NCBI GenBank assembly: GCA_963377175.1
Contig: CAUJNA010001446.1
Span: 1,440,065-1,504,064, forward strand
From: Effrenium voratum
Lineage: Eukaryota > Sar > Dinophyceae > Suessiales > Symbiodiniaceae
Direction of reading: 5' to 3'
Length of the DNA stretch: 64,000 nt
The notes under the pieces are model-generated. The model was not told where the DNA came from, did not search any database, and saw only the letters and a program-made list of their open reading frames with translations. The translations under genes and the position numbers were made by a program. Positions 42,353 through 54,315 of this stretch are shown here, one piece after another (the stretch's first letter is position 1; each line of letters begins with the position of its first letter).

Positions 42353-42600
42353 TCAGTGGAATGACAAATCGAAGTGAAGCATCATCTTGGGTTGCAACCC
42401 TTGGAATGTCGAGACTCGGTATGCGATTTGTCCTAGCGTAAGAGCCAGCGAAGAGTTGCGGCTTGGCAGCTCAACAGGCCTTTGAAGGCACACGGATCGG
42501 AGACTTGGGACTGAAAAAACAATGAGACCGTGAGATGGCATTGGGTCAGCTTGAAGCAACCCAGGAACAACCCTGAAACGGACAGCTTCAAGAAAAAGCT
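42353..42600 (-). CDS. Exon candidate, unknown
   Basis: Minus frame with LFLEAVRFRVVPGLLQADPM, VPSLRSVCLQRPVELPSRNS and SLALTLGQIAYRVSTFQGLQ, stop at 42353. A strong internal 3' splice-like site (CATTGTTTTTTCAG) supports a start within it. Probably upstream of the region at 41750-42170 in the same transcript. Confidence 0.4.
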
Positions 42601-42658
42601 GGTTGCTGTTAAAAGGGAAACCAAACAAGGACACCAATCATTTTGGGGGGCGCTCCCC

Positions 42659-42751
42659 CACTGACTTCCTGAGTGGATTGCAATAAAGAAGGTCGAAATT
42701 TGTTGTTTACCACTAAAATGGTCCAAACCCAATATCAACTCAAGGAGTGAC
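42659..42751. repeat. F5 copy
   Basis: ACTTCCTGAGTGGATTG ... CACTAAAATGGTCC ... CAACTCAAGGAGTGA. The same pattern, with GGAAGTGAGT at the right end, recurs at 12898-12976, 17189-17282, 20362-20475 and in an expanded form at 2269-2640. Confidence 0.7.
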
Positions 42752-43279
42752 CCATTTGGGTGTGGTTGTCAAAACCAATGGGATCCCATTTTGGGGTAGG
42801 TGAATTCACCACCCATTTTAGTCGGGATTTTAGTGGGGATTGGGATGTTCACTGGGGGTAGGTTTGACCCGTAGCCATTTTAAGACGTAATCAACACCTT
42901 GTACAAAAATGGTGAACCTAGGACCATGTTCTCAGAATAAAGAAGGCGGATATCCGCGTGTCCCTTCACCTTCCCTTACCCGAATCGGTTATCAGGACAT
43001 GGCCCATTTTAAGACAAACCCCAAACCCTCAAACTTTCAACTTAAAAATTGGAGTTCTAGCCTATGGTTGGTGATTTCTCAAACTTTTTGATGGCTAGCT
43101 CGTTCTTTCGGGTCCAACCCCCAACACTGTTCACTTGAGTCACAATCAACTTGGTACAAACATGGTGCACGCAGAACCATGCTTCAAGAACTAAGAAGGC
43201 GGATATCCGCAGCTATTTATGGCAAGGGGATCGTCCCTAACCTTCATCTACCCAGGTTTTGAGCACGTGGCTCAGTTTT

Positions 43280-43500
43280 TGCTTGAAGTTTTCCATGGCG
43301 ACCAGACCGTGACTAAAGTCCAACTCGGTTTTGAGGACGTGGCTCACTTGAATTCCACTCGGTTCGGACTCGCCTTGGTCTGTCGGAGTTCTCGGACCAC
43401 CGCTCGGCCCAGACCGCAGAGGTCGAAGTCCAAGTCTGGGCAACAGACGCCATCGCCTTCTGGTGGGACTCCCCCAGTGAGTCCACCCTTTAAAAACAAG
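43280..43500 (-). CDS. Exon candidate, unknown
   Basis: Best minus frame by third-position G/C: GDGVCCPDLDFDLCGLGRAV then VRELRQTKASPNRVEFK and a stop. Another minus frame carries a doubled motif (VSHVLKTELDFSHGL ... LSHVLKTWVDEG), reflecting a DNA repeat of TTTTGAG(C/G)ACGTGGCTCA. Downstream of the gene that ends at 43731. Confidence 0.35.
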
Positions 43501-43730
43501 GGCCCTACAAAACCAGTGGAATTTACCGAATTCAAACAAAGTTCCACAGTGAAAACAAGAGGACATACATCATTCGATCCTTTAGGTGAATCCTCAAGTT
43601 TCAACTAAAAATTGGGTGATGGCAATCATGGAATTTGCCAACTATTTCCTGTAGTTTATTTTGGTAGGGGAACCCTCCTAACCAAAAAAGAAGTGGGTGA
43701 GAAAGGACACCAATTGCTGGGGGACCTAGT

Positions 43731-43803
43731 TTAGCTGAGCTCCCCGCCATCTTCCTCCTCCTCGATCTCCGCAAAGGGCTCCTCCGCCGACAACTTCTCT
43801 AAC
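43731..43803 (-). CDS. Terminal exon, acidic C-terminus
   Basis: One base plus 23 codons and TAA, after GCGAG|G. LEKLSAEEPFAEIEEEEDGG then ELS. Extremely biased third positions make coding use very likely. Confidence 0.82.
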
Positions 43804-45665
43804 CTCGCAGACTTTGTTCGAGCTTCTGCGTCGGAGACCCAGCCACAGCAGACTTGCCCTGGATGGACCGAGCCTCAAACAAATCCAACTTGAACATGTG
43901 GTGACTTGCAACCCCCAAATTGTGGAATGGGTGAATGAACCAACCTTTTTCAGGGGTTTCAGGGTTCAGGATGTGGCTTTGGATCTTGCGTGATGGTGTT
44001 CCCTGGTTGCCTAGGTCCCTTGTCCCTTGAAACAAGCCTTTGGGGAATTCCAGAGCCAAGGGGGCAAACCATTTGTTCAGGAGCCTGACTTCCTTCATGC
44101 ATGAGTGCCATTCCCAGAGAACCCATAGAACCTTTTGGACCGACAGCCGACAGTGACAAGGGCCGTTTCCATTCCTTCAGAACCAGTGGGCCAATCACCT
44201 TAAGGCACTTCCCTCTGAACCTTCTCCACTTTTAGACACCAAAACAACCCTGAGACGGAAAAACATGAACAACTGAAGGCTGAAAAGTCGGGGTGTCTAT
44301 GGGTTCTCCAGTGGAGAAAGGGTAGAGGTGACCCTTAGGGCAACCAGTCGGTTCCTACCTCCTATAGCTGCCACATACAGACGAGCATCGTGCGCAGACT
44401 CTCATAAAAAGGGCCGCTTTTGGTGGTTTCCAAAGCCACCCTCAAATTGCCCTCAAACGTTGCCTGCAACTTTCTGGGGAATCAGCTCGAATTTTCCGAA
44501 TTGGACCCACAGAAAGTGATTCACTTTTGGCAGAGGGGTCAACGAAATTATGGTTGGTGACATCCCTTTCAAGTGTCGGGTGAGGGCGGAACAGTTCGAC
44601 CCCTTCAATGCCAGACGATCCGACTGCAGTCGTAATATATACCAACAAAAACATTGCCCATGTGGAGGCTAAATGTGAGTACATCTTGCCACAATTACAT
44701 GGATTGGCTGGGAATGGAGGCTAAATTGGTTTAAACACAAGTATTGCCATCATTACATGGATTGTTTTGGGAATGGAGGTCACACTCCTGACCAAAATGT
44801 TCCCTTGCTGATGCTCCACCCTAAGCATCTTGGGCCCTCAAAACGGCCCTTTTTGAGGTCACAATGGAGACCCTGACCCCTTCAATGGAGGGCCCAATGA
44901 TGGTTAGGGCAAGCATTCCCTTGCCGAGGGCTTCCGCGCAGCTCCGCCCAAAAATTCCGCCCCGCGGCCTCCGCTTGAGGCCGCGCTTGGCCGAGGCGTC
45001 CACCACTTGCGCCTGGACGGATCGGATCGGAGCGGTTCGACGAGGTCCTCCAGATTTGAGAGGTTAGGGTTTGGTCTATTCTAGGGATAGGGTTAGGGTT
45101 TAGTTGGCACCCACGTTTTGCTCAGTCTATTTTAGGAAAACCAAAGCCCAACCAAAAAAAGTTGGTGAGAAAGGGCACTACTGGCGACGGCCCCCACATG
45201 TGTCTCACCTGGAACACAAACACGTGCCGTGCAATTGAAGCACACATGTGTGTACACGAGGTGGACGGGGTGGGGTTGACGGGGCTCCCTGCAACATGAC
45301 CTGAAAAACTGCAAGCAGATGTTGGACCTTGGCTCAATGTTTTGAACGGCTTCCACCATGACTGTAACCACATGCCCCCCCCCCCCCCGAGCCCCCCGTG
45401 GACGCACGCGCATGCAAATGATCCCTCAAACTTGGCAAGATATCAGCGTGGCCAAATTCACTGGTATTTACGCGCCCTCACGGGGGCGTACCAACAACAA
45501 CACAATTAGCTACATCTTCTACATACTGGTCTCCCAAACCTCCGCGTGGCAAAAGCTGTTCCATTTCTTTTTCGCTCGCGCCTCATCCTCCTGCAGCCCG
45601 GCGCGAGCTACTCGCAGCACCCCGCACTTCGGGGTGGGCCCGCCCCCGGTGTAGCCCATCTGCAC
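43731..45665 (-). CDS. Unrecognised gene, last three exons
   Basis: Exons 45540-45665, 44969-45012 and 43731-43803 join in frame with AG|G borders on every side. The product includes VQMGYTGGGPTPKCGVLRVA, RAGLQEDEARAKKKWNSFCH, AQVVDASAKRGLKR and ends in an acidic tail (LEKLSAEEPFAEIEEEEDGG then ELS, stop). Basic middle, acidic end; no domain recognised. Introns begin GT and GC; the first spans 527 bp, the second 1165 bp with F9 and other repeats. Two further exons probably belong upstream (46990-47102, 48427-48498). An F6 fragment follows the stop directly. Confidence 0.78.
44665..44785 (+). repeat. Two-copy tandem repeat
   Basis: A segment of about 65 bp with GTATTGCCATCATTACATGG, ATTG and GGGAATGGAGGCTAAAT is repeated twice with substitutions. 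Confidence 0.7.
44819..44909. repeat. F9 full copy
   Basis: 91 bp: CCCTAAGCATCTTGGGCCCT ... CAATGGAGGGCCCAATGATG then GTTAGGG. It lies just downstream of the exon at 44969-45012. Confidence 0.85.
44969..45012 (-). CDS. Exon of the gene ending at 43731
   Basis: 14 codons plus two bases, GTCCAG|GCG to CGGAG|GC: AQVVDASAKRGLKR. All third positions but one are G or C. Completing the split codon gives R before LEKLS. Confidence 0.75.
45540..45665 (-). CDS. Exon of the gene ending at 43731
   Basis: 42 codons, phase 0 at both ends, CGCGAG|GTG to GCGGAG|GT. Third positions nearly all G or C in the first half. Charged stretch EDEARAKKKW. The frame is open on to a TAG if the intron were retained. Confidence 0.78.
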
Positions 45666-46989
45666 CTCGCGACAAGGCCTTTGAAAACCCAGCCCGCCCA
45701 ACACGAGCCCAAGAAGGCCCTTGTCCGGATGAATAAACCCCGGTGAATACCTGGAGTCTCCGGTCATCACCCCTAGAAAGCGAGGTCATGACCCGTTTGG
45801 AGAATGACCAACCATTTTTAAGGGTCATGGAGACTCTAGGTAAACCCTTTGATGAATGTGGGCCATTTCTGGGATTTGGGATTTGTCACTTACTTAAAAG
45901 GGGAACACCCCAGAATAGACTGGGGTTATTAAATTCATCCGGGGTCAGCATTGCACACCCCCAAAAGCCCCTCGGACCCTCATATTTGAAGGGCTTCGCA
46001 AATAATAAGGTCCTGGGACCCTACACCCCAGGTTTTTTCCAACAACTACCAACCAACAAAGGGCAACGGGTGGTTGGAGCTGGGTGACGCCCCCTTACAA
46101 CTTGGGAACTGTGGGGTACACCAATCAGGCGCTCAATAAGACGCGTCCAGGGCCAAAGCGACGAGTCTCTTTGCGGTGTGTCATACTTCATACACCCCCT
46201 CTAAATACAAGATCCATTCTTGCTCGTGTATGATGTGGACCTGTTTCCAAAAAGTGATGTGTTTACCCTAGAAAACAAGGTTTGCCAAACTCTACTCTTA
46301 TGAATTGGGGTATTTGGAATAGGCGGGCACCCTAAACAAATGATGGGCAGGCCCCAATTGAAGCAAGTCATGCGCTAACTGATTGTTACTCGCTATGAGT
46401 AATGAGACTTGCCATGAAAGAACAAGGCTGCCCCACTAGCACGGCTCCCTAAAGATGCATCAAAGATAAGACGTCTCAAAACTAGGCCCCTTGCCCAATC
46501 AAATGGGGGACTTGTTGCTGGCCTCCATTTTAATTCCAGTGGGGTTCCCCAAAACAACAACCCCAAGTGTTGCTATTGGACCACCTTTTCTGGGTCACCC
46601 CAATGCAGAAGTGGAGAACCCACAACGAAGGGACCGAATGGGACTGATCCCATCGATTTTGGGGAAAACGGACCTTAAACGAAACTGGCAGCTGCTACTT
46701 GGGTGCCAAGCTAGTAATAAGTTCTTGGTAACCTATCCCGCTTCTGTGCCGCCGTCCAGTGGACATAACCCTGTCAGTGGATTAACCGAGGTGGCTAACA
46801 ACTTACTCACTTGGCCGAACATCCAAGCAAGCGTGAGAAAATAGTGGATACGCCCCTGGAAGAAATGAAAACATACTTCCACCTGATCGATTCCAACTTG
46901 ACCCGGACCCTCAAGATTCCAACTTAGAAAATCGTCTGCAGCCCAAAAGTGTGGTTGGTGAGTTCCTTCTGACTTTTCAATGGGTAGTT

Positions 46990-47102
46990 CTTCCGTGAGG
47001 AAAGTTTCCGAAAACGCCCGTGGAAGGCCAAGCTGCCAGCATGGAGTAGCCTCTGCCGTAGCTCGCCTGGACCGACATGGGGCTGAAATACCCAGCCGCC
47101 CC
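46990..47102 (-). CDS. Probable upstream exon of the same gene
   Basis: Two bases plus 37 codons after GATTTCAG|GG: GGWVFQPHVGPGELRQRLLH then AGSLAFHGRFRKLSSRK. The downstream border AAG|AAC coincides with the start of an F2 copy (AACTACCCATTG) rather than AG|G, so it is uncertain. Confidence 0.55.
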
Positions 47103-48008
47103 CTGAAATCAACACGTGCCTGTTCGGTTGATTCGCTTTGGGCAAGTGAGTGGTAATTACCCTAAACAGAAAGTCAAACTGGATCTGAAAGCACTACCTG
47201 GAGTCTCCTTCTGACCCTTTCAAAAAGGTTGGTCAGACTCCCCAAAATGAAGAAATGGGTCAGGACTCCTTCTTTCTAGGGGTCATGGAGACTCCAGGTG
47301 AGTCAAAACCGGTGGTGGGTTCTAGCCCCCCGGTACCGACCGCGAATGCACACCCATAGGCCCTCCAATGGAGAACCCCGACCAATTCCTCAAGGCCCTC
47401 AAAAACAACTAGTTTTGAGGGCCCAAAAACAGGCGGGCACCCTTAAGGGACATTTTGTTTGCTAAGTCCTACGGGCCTTCCGCGGTAAGTCGAAAACCTC
47501 ACTCAGGAAGTTTCTCCGGCGAGTCTAGGCCCACCCCTCACCCGTAATCTCCGAATTCCCCACTGGTTTGAATTATGTGTGTTGTCTTTTTCTTCGAGTA
47601 GCCTCCAAATGCGTGTTTCTTGTTTGAGTTAGAGGGGTCATGACCCCTTCATTTTGGGTAATGCCCCCACTTTTGAAGGGTCATGGAGACTCTAGGTAAC
47701 TCCAAAAGCTGAATTAATTAAGAATCGGATCCCCAAGAAAAGCACCTTACCTTGATCATGACTTTCGCTCGATATATCCCGAAGTGAGCTCGGTATATCA
47801 AAATGGTCAGAACCATGGTACTAAGTAGGCTAGCTAGGGTTGCTTCATGTTGCTTCGCTTAAAACATGAGTAAGCTGGAGTCTCCATGACTCCTAGAAAA
47901 AGGGGTCAGGACCCCTTCAGTTTGGGGAGTCTGACCAACCCAATTTTTCAAGGCTCAAAAGGACACTCTAAATACCCAGTGCTCCGAACTATGGCCACCC
48001 CACTCCGG

Positions 48009-48113
48009 CCTCCATTTGCTTAAGTCCCCTGGAAAAATGAGAAAATATGTCCAGTAGTCAACTTTAAAACCAAGCGGGGAACACAAACAAATATTCATTT
48101 CAGCAAATGGAAG
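48009..48113. repeat. F8 full copy
   Basis: 105 bp. Others: 36-145, 8603-8773 (with an internal (AT)n tract at about 8645-8695), 15930-16040, 36685-36800, 40970-41060. Confidence 0.85.
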
Positions 48114-48178
48114 TCATTTACCTGGGTTTGGACTTGGCTCCGAGTACAAGGTCGTTGGACCTTTTGTAGGGTCCAAGC

Positions 48179-48290
48179 TTGGTTGCTGTTGACCCCCCTG
48201 CAAAAAGTTTTCAACTTTTTGGGGGTTTAGTGGAAAACACCTTTATTTCAACCAAAAAGGTTAAATTCTAAAGATCAGTTGCCCAATAGA
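48179..48290. repeat. F12 copy
   Basis: 112 bp: TTGGTTGCTGTTGACCCCCC, TGCAAAAAGTTT, GTTTAGTGGAAAACACC, AAAGATC and GTTGCCCAAT. Others: 4317-4432, 9739-9850, 28336-28440. The ends are less clearly inverted than in F1-F4. Confidence 0.75.
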
Positions 48291-48426
48291 AAACCAGATG
48301 GAACCAGATGGAACCCAAAACTATGGGTTTAGAGAACCTACAGATCCATCTGGTCAAGTAAGGGCAAACCAAATGGAAGCGCCGCCACTCCGCCACTCCC
48401 AGCCCCCGACTCGGCGGCTCGGCGGC

Positions 48427-48498
48427 CTGGAGCTGCCGGGCCTTGAGCGGCGGCAGCTCGTCAAAGCGCGGCTTGGGCCGCAGGAGGCTGGTGAGAGC
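48427..48498 (-). CDS. Probable upstream exon of the same gene
   Basis: 24 codons, phase 0, CTCCAG|GCT to CTCCAG|GC: ALTSLLRPKPRFDELPPLKA then RQLQ. Third positions nearly all G or C. The frame is open on to VAEWRRFHLVCP, so the donor may lie further on. Confidence 0.65.
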
Positions 48499-50046
48499 CT
48501 GGAGGCGAAGGGACCAATGCATGTGGATCCGTTGAGCTAGGAAAAGGGAAACCACGACTAGGTCGATATATATATATATATATGTTTTGTTTAATTGGAT
48601 TTTTTTTTGTACCAAACAAAACATTCAAATATGGACTAATAAGTGGATCCATCGAGCTGGGCAAAGGGAAACCAGGGATGTGTTTCCTCGTCACGAGCCC
48701 TCCAATGCACACCCCATAAGGGGAACTTACTAACTTGGTGAATCGAAAAGCCAGGTGAGGGTCGGATTCGACTGTGTTTGGGTCCTCAAAACGCGCTATT
48801 AGCTTGTCCCACCCTTTTTCCAACGCATTGGGTCCCCTTGTCCATGTACTCAGTGACTCCATTTACCTATAGCCAAGGCAACCACCCTTTCAACACTAAA
48901 TTCAACTTGGATGTTTTTCCCCTACCATGATAGGGGCCCAAGGCGAAATTGAAACCCTGTAAAGGTTGCCGGGTAACTTCCCCATTCTTTCCAGGGAGCC
49001 TTCTTTCTAGAAAGCCACCAAAAACCCTGGGGAAATGGCGATCGGTTTTTGAAAAGAACGACGGCTGCAAAGAATGGACAAGGAATCAACCCCTAGACTG
49101 AAGGCTGCTTCGGCTCTGTTTCGACCTGGTCGTGTCCTTTTCACTTTGCTTGGCCCCTTGAGGGGTCTGTTGTTGGCATCTTTGGACTGCCTATGCCAAA
49201 GGGAGTCTGCGGGTCAAGTTGCTGCAGGTTTCTGCAAGGGGCAATTGATTTGGCGAGCCGTGTATGTGGCTAGAAACCATGGTTTATCACAAAGCCAAGG
49301 TAAGTGTCCAGAATCAATGGGTTGTAGCCAGGGGTTTTAGCTGGGAGCTCCATTGGTTTGGGTCTGGATTTCCAAAGCGCTTGGACCCTCCACAAATTCA
49401 ACTACCCGGAGTCTCCTTCTGACCAGTAGAAAAAGGGCTCCATTGCCCCGAATCTTAATTTTGGGGAGTCTGACCAACCACTTTTAAAGGGTCAGAAGGA
49501 AACTCCGCGTACCCTTGAAAAAGAGGATCTCCCAGATCTTTGGGTTGCAACTCACCACATGTTTAAGTTGGCATTTGGAGGCTCCGTCCAGGGGCCCGAT
49601 TTTTTGAGAGCCCGTCTTAGGGATGCAGGGCTGAACCACTTCCTTACGTGGGGTATGGAGAGCCTTGGGACTTGACCCAAAGGTCAAAAGGGTTGTAGAG
49701 ATCTACACATGTGCACCAGAACTCTCAAAATTATATCTTAAGAATTGGATATCTCCCCAGAATGATGGTTGGTGACATCCAAGTTGTTAAAAAATCACCT
49801 AGACTCTTGAAGAACCCTGGAAAATCATCGTCCCAACATCATGGGGTGGTTGAACAAGGGTGGTTTGAGGGTCCAGGAATATGTAAATTTATTTAAAAAC
49901 AAAGGGGGGGAAAAAAGAAGACAGACATTTAAACATATTACACCAATGTATGCTTACACGCAGGAATGAACATAGAAACCACTGTTAAGAGCTTTGAACC
50001 TCAAACAAAAACGCCCCAGACTCCAAGATGCTTCGGGCACAGGCTT

Positions 50047-50130
50047 TCACAAGCGCTCGGCTGCTTTACGGGCTGCCTGCTCCTTGACGAACTCGATGGG
50101 CGCCTCCGACTCCTCCGACTCCTCCCACTC
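50047..50130 (-). CDS. Terminal exon, acidic then basic tail
   Basis: 27 codons and TGA after AACGAG|GAG: EWEESEESEAPIEFVKEQAA then RKAAERL. Strong third-position G/C until the last codons. A separate gene from the one ending at 43731, same strand. Not recognised. Confidence 0.8.
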   Translation of the reverse strand, partial: EWEESEESEAPIEFVKEQAARKAAERL

Positions 50131-50544
50131 CTCGTTGAAAATGACCAAAACCCATCATTTCCCCTATTTGGTTGTGGGTCAAGACCTAAGGTGCCTTTTT
50201 GTGGATGGTTACCACTCCACTGTCTGTTTAGAAGGCTTTCTGGGTGTTCACCGGAGCACCGGGGTTTAGACCCATGGCCATTTGGGTGTCTTTTTCAAAG
50301 TTTGGACCCCCAAAACCCATCATTTCCCAATTATTTGGGTGGCTCGTCTTTTTCAAGTTTGGACCCCCACCACGGCGCGGTTTTCCTTTTGGTGTCCCTT
50401 TAAATCAAACCGCAAAAGGGTACCTGGAGTCTCCTTCTGACCCCTAGGAAAGGGGGTCATGACCCCTGAATTTTGGGTAATCACCAACCATTTTTTAAAG
50501 CTCTCGTACCCAAGAAGAAACAAAAAGACACGCCCTAGCGAAAA

Positions 50545-50665
50545 GTCCTGAGGAAAACTGACCCTATCTCTCGGAGACACCCCACGCACGGGCCCCGGTG
50601 TTTGGGATTCAAACCTGGGCCGGGTGTCTGTGTCATGAGTCGAGTGAGCCCAATCCGGGAATGTC
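50545..50665 (-). other. tRNA-like stretch, possible SINE head
   Basis: The minus strand contains CACTCGACTCATGACACAG, like an anticodon arm, followed 20 bases on by CCCAGGTTTGAATCCC, a good match to the B box / T arm. The cloverleaf does not close well, and no 3' CCA-side stem was found. More likely a tRNA-derived SINE remnant than a tRNA gene. Confidence 0.25.
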
Positions 50666-51016
50666 AAGGGAACCTTCACCTGGAGTCTCCTTCTGACCCC
50701 TAGAAAAGAGGTCAGTCATGACCCCTTAATTCTGGATAATGACCCCATTTTAAAGGGTCATGGAGACTCTAGACACAGACGAAACTTAACATCATTTCAG
50801 GAGCCAAGAGCTACGTTTAGGGCTAATTTGAGGCCAACATCAAAACCTGCTATTAATGCAAAGAATCAAAAAGGTGGCGAAGGCTCAAACTACCAACTTA
50901 AAGGGGTGAGTTGCAACCCACAATTATGGTTGGCGAGTTCCCTATTTTATGGATCAAACAATCCTGAAACATGGGTTATTGCCCAAAGTTATGGTGTCAC
51001 TTCCCTATTGTATGGG

Positions 51017-51119
51017 TACCTGGAGTCTCCTTCTGACCCCGAATGAAAAAGGGGCCATGACCCCATAATTTTGGGTAACGACCAACCATTTTTCAAGGGT
51101 CAGAAGGAGACTCCAGGTA
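51017..51119. repeat. F1 full copy
   Basis: 103 bp. A further copy lies at about 50677-50772, and a truncated one at 50420-50510. Confidence 0.9.
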
Positions 51120-52449
51120 GTTTGAGGCTCTGTCCAGGTCGTTTGACGCTCCTTCGGAGCACCTCGGGTTGGGACCAAGGGTCTAAAAGTTCGCCCCTTC
51201 GGTTTCCCACTTGGTGGTTTGGTTGCTAGTTCCCAAATCCCCAAGCCAATGCAAACCACCAATTAAAGGTAACTTGATTCTGAAGGGGCGGGAGATGGAG
51301 CCCGGTTCATACACATGTTGGGTCCCACGTCTGACGAGATCAAAGTGAATACGTGCAGTTGTCATGAGCCACATCCTCAAAACACGGGCAGATGAACGTT
51401 AAGGATAATCCCAGCCATGGGGCTGGGTCCGGGCAGCTAAGTCCCAGTGTCTTAACCTGTTGATCCAAAAATGTCAACTTCAGACACAATCATCAAAAGC
51501 GCAAGAAGGCTCATCAAGATCCCGAAGGCTCCATCTAGTTGTATGGACCTGCTTCCATTTGCGAATACGTGCCCTGGGGTAAAAAAACAACAGCAAAGAA
51601 CAAACATACAGTAGAAGGTTGCCTGTAAACCCGACTGGGTAAAATAGAACATTCTCTTTCAGATGGGTTCCCACTATCCCTAACCCACTGGTTTCAAGGG
51701 AAAACGGGGCATGTACCACTTATGTAGTGATGATGTAGTGGCTGTATATCCCGTTCAATCCCTGGGGGGTCGTGGTTTGGGGGTCATCTTACATTCTCTC
51801 AAGCAAATGAAAGTCGATATGCGGGGCTGCCTCTCAGTTTGAGTTTGGATGCAAATCCAGCCACTTACGCATGTTGGCCTGGACTTGGTTTGGCTAGATT
51901 TGTTTTTTGTTTGGGCTGTTGGATTTTGGGTCTTGGGCTTTGCACGCCGGGTGGATGAGGGAATCGCTAAGGGGGGGGGGGTCCGCAAGGCCCCTAAGGA
52001 ACCAGTTTCTGGAACTTTGAGGACTCGATGGTACCTACCCCTTGCTCTGTGTTTGGCCCAGTCAGGTTGTTGGTAACCTAGGCTACTTTACAAGCCTCAA
52101 GTCGAGTTAAACCTGGTCTTGGTGGGTAACCCAGGTGGCTTTGAATCGCCACGTACTAACTTGGCGAATCGAACATCCATGTGGGTCTGTTCTTTCTTGA
52201 GCCCCCTTTTGGGTGGATTGAAAGAGAAGCCAAAAGGAAGACCACGATTTGGGGACTCCAATCTTTAAAAAGACGCGTCACCCAGGTAGGGATTCCATCA
52301 GAGCCATAGGTGTCCTTTGGGGAAAATAGACGGATATCCCTGGAGATGAGAAAAAAACACCAGGTAAACCAGGAATCGCCCTCGATTTTTCTGGCGAAAC
52401 AACCAAAAAGGACACCTATGATCGAAGCTCCCAACTCCTCCTCCATCGC

Positions 52450-52536
52450 TGCCTCTGGGTCCATTGCCCTCGCTCGGCTCACTCGACTCGGCTCACTGGG
52501 CTGAGCCAAAAACGCGCGCGGCCGCGCAACATCCAC
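52450..52536 (-). CDS. Possible first exon
   Basis: Minus frame with two possible start codons: MDVARPRAFLAQPSEPSRVS and, in frame, MDPEAAMEEELGAS. An AG|GA donor is possible after AMEE. A GC-rich upstream flank (GCGCGCGGCCGCGC) and an F14-like repeat downstream (GGTGTCCTTTTTGG). Could belong to the gene that ends at 50047. Confidence 0.4.
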
Positions 52537-53432
52537 CCAGATTCAGGGGCTCGGGGGAGCGGGGGAGCGGGGGAGCGGGGATTTATTCACGTGAGCGGTG
52601 CATGATAAGGGGAGGGGGAGGGAGAGGCAGCCCAAATGGCTGGGGATCAAAACCCCGGTGCCCGCCTACCCTTTTAAAATTGACCAAACAAACAGGGGGG
52701 TGACCCAAAAAAGGCACCTGGGTTTTGACCACACCCAAATAAGTTCTCCAAAAATACCACCAAAAAAGTGGGTATGAGTAGGGAATGCAATGATTCAAAG
52801 CCGACTCACAGGAGCCATGGAAACCTCCAAATATGGTCTTCCCGCAAAGTGACTACAGGAACTCCGGTGAGTCAAGTCCCCCCTTCGTATTTGAGCCAGT
52901 GCTTTCGATTGCACGGCCATTTCAACGGCGTTTGTTCCAAAACGAAACCCCTGGAACCAAAGGGGAAGCACCCCGCGAGTTAGGCTTTGGGTAGAGTCTC
53001 CCTAAGGACCCTTTACAAACGGGGGTCAGACTCCCCAAAATTGAGGCTTCATAACATTTCATAACCCCTTTTTCTGGGGAACTCCAGGTACATTCATCCC
53101 GTCTACCCAAAGCTGGATTGAACACCCCGCTAACCGGTGTTTGGGGGTCTCAAAACCTGGCGGCTAAAGAGGGCCCTAAGGCCCTAAATGCATTGAATTG
53201 GAGCCTCTGGGTAGCAAGTTGGCAATTATGATCATACCGGGGTTTTGAGTTTTTTTCGGGCCAACGTGGAATCACCACATCTCCCAAACCCATACAGGTG
53301 ACAGTCTTTTTCTTAAGTGACCCCCAAAATGGTTGGTGTCCTTTTGGCGTCGTTTTAAATCAATCCAAGTCACAAACTGAAGAACCATCGAATTGAAACC
53401 TAAATCCACCAAAAAGGGGGTACCAACTCAAC

Positions 53433-53549
53433 TAGGTCCTCCAGTAGAGAGCTTAGAATAGGGGTACCAACTTTTTCTGTAGTCTATTTTAGTGGAACCC
53501 TCCCAACTAAAAAAGGGGTGAGAAAGGGCACCTAGCTGGGGGTACCTAG
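53433..53549. repeat. F6 full copy
   Basis: 117 bp. Directly followed by a C-rich inverted-repeat remnant (53555-53625) also seen at 15225-15352. Confidence 0.85.
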
Positions 53550-53639
53550 AAGGCCTTATTGAAGGCTTAATACAGGACTATTTGGCCGTCCCCCTCCCCC
53601 CTCCCTTCCCTCCAGCCCCCATGACAAGCATGTGAAACA

Positions 53640-53760
53640 TGGCAGCCCCCTGGTCAAGAAGGAGCCACTGGCTCTGAACTCGCCTCATCTGCAGCGCAGA
53701 GAGGGAGCTACTCTGAGCGAGTCGAGAACCAAGGCCTGGCTCGAACATGAATCGCACAGG
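53640..53760. CDS. Exon candidate, strand undecided
   Basis: Plus frame: HGSPLVKKEPLALNSPHLQR and REGATLSESRTKAWLEHESH. Minus frame: FEPGLGSRLAQSSSLSALQM and RRVQSQWLLLDQGAAMFHML. Lies in the presumed strand-switch interval. Confidence 0.3.
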
Positions 53761-54216
53761 TCGGTGGATCGAGGGAACCACCATTTTGAAAATACCCACT
53801 TTTTTCAGGGTATTTTTTGGAAAACCTGGGTGTCCATGGTAAATACCTGCTTTTTTAGTAGAGGGTCGACCCTGACAAAAGCGGGTATTTGGAGTGGGGG
53901 GAATACTTGAGTGGTGTCCTTTTTCGTCCGGAAAAGAGAGGACTATATGTCCAGTGATTGATTCAAACTATCGAGTGGATGGGCAAAGAAGATCAAAACT
54001 TGTTAAGTTGCCATTGTTGTCAGAAAGTGACGAAAGTCCCATTACACCGGATGGCCCTTTGCAAAAGGCCTAGCATTTCCCAGTTGAGCGAGGGAAGCAC
54101 GTGTGCACCCAAAAGTTGTCCAGAGTAAAACTTCAACAAACAGCAGCCAAGTGTCATGCCTCTACATCCCTTCAGGCAAAGTACGCCAACCCGAAGACCT
54201 GAAAAGTAGAAGCTGC

Positions 54217-54315
54217 TACCTAGAGTCTCCTTCTGACCCTTTAAAACTTTGGTCATTACCCAAAATAATGGGGTCATTGACCCATGTTTAAAGGGTCAGA
54301 AGGAGACTCCAGGTA
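54217..54315. repeat. F1 full copy
   Basis: 99 bp. Another, more diverged copy lies at about 54427-54520. Confidence 0.9.

Noticed and set aside
42353..42600. Plus-strand exon after GGTTCCACAG
   Set aside because: No plus frame with codon bias follows the site, while the minus frame is long.
50545..51480. tRNA genes
   Set aside because: B-box-like and anticodon-like stretches exist, but acceptor and D arms do not pair.
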